DNA from: Candidatus Zhuqueibacterota bacterium
GTDB taxonomy: Bacteria > Zhuqueibacterota > Zhuqueibacteria > Oceanimicrobiales > Oceanimicrobiaceae
Reading direction: 5' to 3'
NCBI GenBank assembly: GCA_029262055.1
Contig: JAJDAD010000112.1
Coordinates: 110,287-174,286, forward strand
Length of the DNA: 64,000 nucleotides
Positions 60,084 to 64,000 of this stretch are shown here, piece by piece. The translations under genes and the position numbers were made by a program. The notes under the pieces were generated by a model. That model ran no database searches. It was not told the DNA's origin and saw nothing but the letters and a program-made list of their open reading frames with translations. Position 1 is the first letter of the stretch; every line of letters begins with the position of its first letter.

Positions 60084-61484
60084 GTGGAAGATACTTTGTT
60101 GACAACGGCTAGTCCCGGGACTGCCTCCCAGGATTTTGCGACCAGGTACGTATTTGACGCGCTGGAGGCTGCGCGTATTCCATACGCTCTGCTGCGTGGC
60201 CACGACGAGCTGCAGCAAGCGGGCCAGGACATCGAGATTGATCTGCTGGTTGATGGCAAGAGCGTGGACCGCCTGGGTCACGAGCTCGCCGGGTTTGGCT
60301 TCACTGAGCTGCCGGCTTGGGGACATGCGCCGCACCGTTTTTTTGTGAGCTTCTCAAAAGCGGCAGGTCACTGGATAAAGCTGGACATTGTCTCCGATTT
60401 GTACTACGGCCGTCCGATCAGAAAGTACAGACTAAACCTGGCCGCCGAGTGCCTGCAAAACCGCCGACAGGAAGACGTGTTCTTGCTCTCGGAACCGCAT
60501 GAGTTCCTGACAACGCTGTTACACTGCCTGTTGGACAAGGGGCATTTCCGTCCCAAGCATCAACGGCGTTTGCACCAGCTTTGGCTTTCGCTACAAAACG
60601 ACGACCATGCCGCACGCACGACAGAGGAACTGATAGCCGATGCGCTGGGACCGGCACTGACCTGGTCCGCGGCGTCCCGGTTGCTCGAGGCCTCTGATTG
60701 GGATAGTCTACTCCTTTTGGCGCCCGCAATAGAGAGGCTGTTGGCCGGCAGGAGTCCAATGCGAGGACAACTCCGGCAGGGACAAATGCTTTTTCTGCGC
60801 CGGATTAGGCCGCTTTTCTTTGCGTTTCGGCGCCGCGGTGTATCGGCCGCACTGCTTGCGCCGGATGGCGCTGGTAAGTCAACGCTGGCCGGCAGCCTGG
60901 TTCAGGACAAGTTCCTGCGCGCGCGATTGATTTACATGGGGACAAATGTTGCCGCGAGCACAGTCGGTTTGCCGTTTACCCCCTATCTTGTCAAAAAAGC
61001 AAAGGCAGCTAAGGAAAAAAAGATCAGCAGTGCCCCGGTCGCCATCCTGTTCCGCGCGCTTAACCTGGTTAACAATATTTTTGAGCATTGGTACCGGTGC
61101 CTGGTTGCGAGGTATCATTTATTGCGGGGCCGGTTTGTCATTTTTGACCGGTTTATTTATGACTCCTGGATTCAGGAGCGCAAAAAATCCTTGTGGAAAC
61201 GGTTCAGATATTTCTTGTTTGACGCCCCCAGCCCTGATCCTGATCTTGTGCTGCTGCTGGATGCCCCGGGCGAAATTCTGTTTGCCCGCAAGGGGGAACA
61301 CTCCGCCGAGTGGATTGATCGGCAACGGGCCGGCTACATGAAGCTCAAACCTGTCCTGCCTCAGATGACCGTCATAGATGCTTCGCAGGATGCCGATACT
61401 GTAAAGAATGAAGCAACCTATCTTATTTGGAACAGCTATCGTAAAGCCGGGATGCGGAGCGAGTTAAATGGAAGCCATCGCTGA
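60084..61484 (+). CDS. Nucleotidyltransferase-like / thymidylate-kinase-like fusion
   Basis: Up to 466 residues. GTG at 60084 is the longest start; TTG at 60096 or 60099 fits GGAAG better. The N-terminal 1-240 looks like a nucleotidyltransferase-fold domain (IPYALLRGHDEL, DIEIDLLVDG, WIKLDIVSDLYYG). Residues about 250-450 are a P-loop kinase like thymidylate kinase: LLAPDGAGKSTLAGSL (K265), FVIFDRFIYDSW, DLVLLLDAPGEILFARKGE. The substrate is unknown; similar fusions occur in surface-polysaccharide loci, where they may phosphorylate a sugar or lipid. Its end overlaps the flippase gene by 17 nt. Confidence 0.8.
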   Translation: MEDTLLTTASPGTASQDFATRYVFDALEAARIPYALLRGHDELQQAGQDIEIDLLVDGKSVDRLGHELAGFGFTELPAWGHAPHRFFVSFSKAAGHWIKLDIVSDLYYGRPIRKYRLNLAAECLQNRRQEDVFLLSEPHEFLTTLLHCLLDKGHFRPKHQRRLHQLWLSLQNDDHAARTTEELIADALGPALTWSAASRLLEASDWDSLLLLAPAIERLLAGRSPMRGQLRQGQMLFLRRIRPLFFAFRRRGVSAALLAPDGAGKSTLAGSLVQDKFLRARLIYMGTNVAASTVGLPFTPYLVKKAKAAKEKKISSAPVAILFRALNLVNNIFEHWYRCLVARYHLLRGRFVIFDRFIYDSWIQERKKSLWKRFRYFLFDAPSPDPDLVLLLDAPGEILFARKGEHSAEWIDRQRAGYMKLKPVLPQMTVIDASQDADTVKNEATYLIWNSYRKAGMRSELNGSHR

Positions 61485-63027
61485 GAGTCCTGCCCGGCTG
61501 AAAAAGAGGGCAGATGCTACCCAAAAACAGATCAGGGGCTCCAGCCTCCTGCTTTTTGGGCGCTTCATCGCTACCGGACTCAACTTTGCCTCGCAAGTCC
61601 TGATAGTCAGACAGCTCTCGACCGGCCAGTACGGCGCCTGGACCTATGCTCTGGCGGTTGTTGCGTTCTTCCATGGTATCTCGACCCTTGGCCTGCGTAG
61701 AGGGATAACCCGTTTCATTCCGATTTACCATGAGCGCGAAGAGTATGACAAGCTCTTCGGCACCATGTTTATGGTCATCGGCACCATTCTCATCACCGGA
61801 ACTCTGATTTGTGGCGGCCTGCACTTTGCTCCCGAGCTTCTGGCCAGGATGGTCAAGGATGGCGACCAGCCAATCTTTGTGGTCCTTGTTTTGATTTTTA
61901 TGGTGCCGATTGAAGCGGTGGACGGCTTTCTTATCGCGCTGTTCGCGAGCTTTGCAAGTCCCAAAGCAATTTTTCTAAGGAAGCACATCCTGGGGCCAAG
62001 TCTCAAGGTACTGGTGGTACTGCTTCTGGTCGCCTTTGATACCGATGTTCTTTTTCTTGCGTACGGTTGGCTTGGGGCCAATTTGCTCGGTATTTTCATC
62101 TATGTCGGCATGTTGATCAGAATGATGCGCCGGGATGGTTTGTTTCCACATCTGAATTTCCGAACCATGCGAATGCCGGCAAAGGAGATATTCTCGTTTA
62201 CGATTCCACTGATGACTTCTGACCTCGTCAACATCGTAATGCATTCGGTGGACACCCTGCTGCTGGGCTATTATCAAACCTCGGCCGAGGTCGCGGCTTA
62301 TCGCGTGATTTTGCCCGCGGCGCATTTCAACAAGATTGTCATGACCAGCTTCGCCTTGCTTTACACACCACTGGCAGCCCGGCTTTTTGCAAGGGATGAT
62401 TTTCAGGGAATCAATGACCTGTATTGGCGCACCGCTATCTGGATGTCGATTCTGTCTTTTCCGGTCTTCGCGCTGACCTTTGGTCTGGCTAAGCCGTTGA
62501 CAGTGCTCCTGTACGGTGAGCGCTACGCCTCTTCGTGGTTTCTCATGCAGCTCATGTCATTTGCCTATTATTTTAATGCGGTACTGGGTTTCAACGGTCT
62601 CACGCTCAAAGTGCTGGGCAAAGTGCGCTATGTGGTCCTGATCAATGTTGCAGCCGCGTTAGTCAACATTATCCTGGCTTTGATTTTGATTCCGCGTTAT
62701 GGCGCTCTGGGAGCGACTATCGGCACCGCCACCTCGATGGTTGTACATAATATTCTGAAACAAGCCGGTCTTCGTCTCGCATCCGGCGTGCACATATTTG
62801 AATGGAAATATGCTTCGTTCTATCTAATAATCACAGTGGGAGCGCTCGGTCTGTTCCTCGTCCAGTTTTTTCTCGGCGCGAGTGCTTATATTGCTTTTCC
62901 TCTGGCTGGTGCGATTTCACTCATTATTTTTGCGGTCACCCGGCATAAACTGGATATAGAAGGGACATTTCCCGAGCTGCTCAAGTTGCCTTTGATGCGG
63001 CGAATATTTGCGACTAAGAAAGTCTGA
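61468..63027 (+). CDS. Wzx-type oligosaccharide flippase (MOP superfamily)
   Basis: 519 residues with about 12-14 transmembrane segments. N-terminal marks are RGSSLLLFGRFIATGLNFAS and VLIVRQLSTGQYGAWTYALA; the middle has the MOP block YYQTSAEVAAYRVILPAA and the C-terminal half LNAVLGFNGL-like and NIILALILIPRYGALGATIG. It moves the undecaprenyl-linked repeat unit to the outer face. GGAGC lies just before the ATG, inside the preceding gene. A flippase plus a Wzc-like protein implies the Wzx/Wzy pathway, so a Wzy polymerase should lie beyond the right edge or elsewhere. Confidence 0.94.
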   Translation: MEAIAESPARLKKRADATQKQIRGSSLLLFGRFIATGLNFASQVLIVRQLSTGQYGAWTYALAVVAFFHGISTLGLRRGITRFIPIYHEREEYDKLFGTMFMVIGTILITGTLICGGLHFAPELLARMVKDGDQPIFVVLVLIFMVPIEAVDGFLIALFASFASPKAIFLRKHILGPSLKVLVVLLLVAFDTDVLFLAYGWLGANLLGIFIYVGMLIRMMRRDGLFPHLNFRTMRMPAKEIFSFTIPLMTSDLVNIVMHSVDTLLLGYYQTSAEVAAYRVILPAAHFNKIVMTSFALLYTPLAARLFARDDFQGINDLYWRTAIWMSILSFPVFALTFGLAKPLTVLLYGERYASSWFLMQLMSFAYYFNAVLGFNGLTLKVLGKVRYVVLINVAAALVNIILALILIPRYGALGATIGTATSMVVHNILKQAGLRLASGVHIFEWKYASFYLIITVGALGLFLVQFFLGASAYIAFPLAGAISLIIFAVTRHKLDIEGTFPELLKLPLMRRIFATKKV

Positions 63028-63038
63028 AGCTAGACCAC

Positions 63039-64000
63039 ATGATAGAGAATACGCTTAAGACAGAGTTTATCGCCGGAACCAATTTACAGGGCGATATGGT
63101 GTCTGCGGACTGGCGCTTTCTCCTGCCGCGCCTAAAGCTGGATAGAGTCCTGTGCCTGGGATTGCCCGGTTCCGCCAGCCTTGCTGTGCTGGCGGCGACA
63201 GCGGACGAGATTATTGTCAGCCATACCAGCCAGTCCGGGCTGGACCAGCTCCAGGCTGAGTGTGTCAGTCGGGAACTGAGCAATTTTCAGTTCCTCAGGG
63301 TTGACTCTTTCGAGAACCTGTCTGACGAGACGACGACCTTTCCACTTGTGCTTCTCCTGGATTCCGGATTGACCGCAGAATTTCTGCAGGATGAGAAAGT
63401 GCAATTGTCAGTGTCAAGCTTGCTGGCCGACGACGGTATTCTGAAATACGAGGTTTCAGGATTCGGACAGGCCCGTTCAAAGAAGCGCAAAGCGGGGATG
63501 ACCAGGGTCTACTGGCTGACTCCTCTTACCGGTGAGATGCGGACGGCCCTGCCGACAGGGTGTGGGAAGATCTCAAAATTCTTTTTCGACAATGTGCTGT
63601 ATGGGCAGTCGTGGAAGAAGCGGCTGCTGAGCCGCGTTGGCAGCATGGTGAGTTCAGCAGGAATGGTTGATTCGGTAATGCCGCGCAAGCTGTGTTTTTT
63701 GCACAACAGTACAGAGCGCGCAGACAATTCGTGCCCTCCGCATTTTCTGCGCAAGATGGCACGCACGGCCGGATTGAATTTTGACGGGCAGCTGTTTGGT
63801 CTTTCAACCCGCGGGAAATTTAATGCGAACAAGGTCATCTATTATCTGTTCGAACCGGGAGCAAGCACACCGCAAGCGATCGTCAAAATGACGCGCTCAC
63901 CGGAATTCAACCATCGCCTTGAGAATGAGTACAAGACCCTGGACAGGTTAGCAAAGGGGCGGTTTGTTGCGCCAGAAACTTTTCCCCAGCCTTTGTTTTT
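63039..64000 (+). CDS. Methyltransferase-like / APH-kinase-like protein, 3' truncated by window edge
   Basis: Open from the ATG at 63039 to the end of the window (320 codons), starting 11 nt after the flippase stop. The first 130 residues look like a Rossmann methyltransferase or a decayed one: VLCLGLPGSASLAVLAA, then DEIIVSHTSQSGLDQL and a FLRVDSFENL strand. From about residue 265, KVIYYLFEPGASTPQAIVKM with EYKTLDRLAKG is typical of the N-lobe of aminoglycoside-phosphotransferase / choline-kinase folds (Lys and Glu pair). The catalytic lobe is beyond the edge. It may phosphorylate or modify a sugar or lipid precursor. Function is unassigned. Confidence 0.75.
   Translation, partial: MIENTLKTEFIAGTNLQGDMVSADWRFLLPRLKLDRVLCLGLPGSASLAVLAATADEIIVSHTSQSGLDQLQAECVSRELSNFQFLRVDSFENLSDETTTFPLVLLLDSGLTAEFLQDEKVQLSVSSLLADDGILKYEVSGFGQARSKKRKAGMTRVYWLTPLTGEMRTALPTGCGKISKFFFDNVLYGQSWKKRLLSRVGSMVSSAGMVDSVMPRKLCFLHNSTERADNSCPPHFLRKMARTAGLNFDGQLFGLSTRGKFNANKVIYYLFEPGASTPQAIVKMTRSPEFNHRLENEYKTLDRLAKGRFVAPETFPQPLF

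Noticed and set aside
1..64000. tRNA, rRNA, CRISPR, integrase or insertion sequence
   Set aside because: No cloverleaf, spaced direct repeats, transposase or integrase motifs were seen on either strand.

Overview
The window reads as one contiguous bacterial chromosome segment of moderate GC, with no rRNA, tRNA, CRISPR array or transposase that I can see. Three proteins end in the PNPFNPST-type / FlgD-like C-terminal sorting domain of the type IX secretion system, and there is an ECF sigma / FecR / TonB receptor / DUF4249-like locus. This points to the wider FCB group (Calditrichota, KSB1, Ignavibacteria and similar lineages) rather than Proteobacteria. The phylum is an inference from gene content.

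1-12 kb is a nitrogen and amino-acid block. It starts inside gltB (glutamate synthase large subunit). A convergent minus-strand operon follows, in transcription order lysW, lysX-type ligase, argC/lysY, a second lysX/argX-type ligase, a class II glutamine amidotransferase, lysZ and argD/lysJ. This is the LysW carrier-protein route to lysine and/or ornithine-arginine. Divergent to it is glnA. The lysW leader is striking: a three-way-junction RNA fold whose closing helix and an antiterminator compete for the same strand, ahead of an intrinsic terminator, 38 nt upstream of lysW. A 41-codon Lys/Arg-rich ORF overlaps the same leader. glnE, for the enzyme that adenylylates GlnA, lies at 28.6-32.3 kb and carries an unusual ACT-like insertion.

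12-41 kb is mixed: a FetB-like permease, DUF2007 and DUF3047 proteins, pdxH, the iron/siderophore-type surface-signalling locus (ECF sigma, FecR, STN-TonB receptor, DUF4249-like lipoprotein), secreted beta-propeller proteins, an LVIVD lipoprotein, cobalamin-dependent metH, a 1489-residue T9SS protein with alternating cohesin-like repeats, an XRE regulator with a decayed IrrE-type peptidase domain, and an orphan pair of molybdo-hydroxylase small and medium subunits followed by a GroES-like protein.

41.7-64 kb is one long plus-strand exopolysaccharide locus, open at the right edge. It has an SLBB export protein, a Wzc-type co-polymerase/tyrosine kinase, a degenerate GGDEF membrane protein, a WbaP-type initiating sugar transferase, two glycosyltransferases, a Wzx flippase and a GmhA-like isomerase. 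Mixed with these are less usual genes: a PEP mutase next to a 2-hydroxyacid dehydrogenase (possible phosphonate decoration), a DUF4956 / VTC polyphosphate polymerase / CotH-kinase trio, an ATP-grasp plus HprK-like pair, two related beta-helix proteins, a nucleotidyltransferase-thymidylate-kinase-like fusion and an apparent methyltransferase-kinase fusion running off the end. No Wzy polymerase is visible inside the window.
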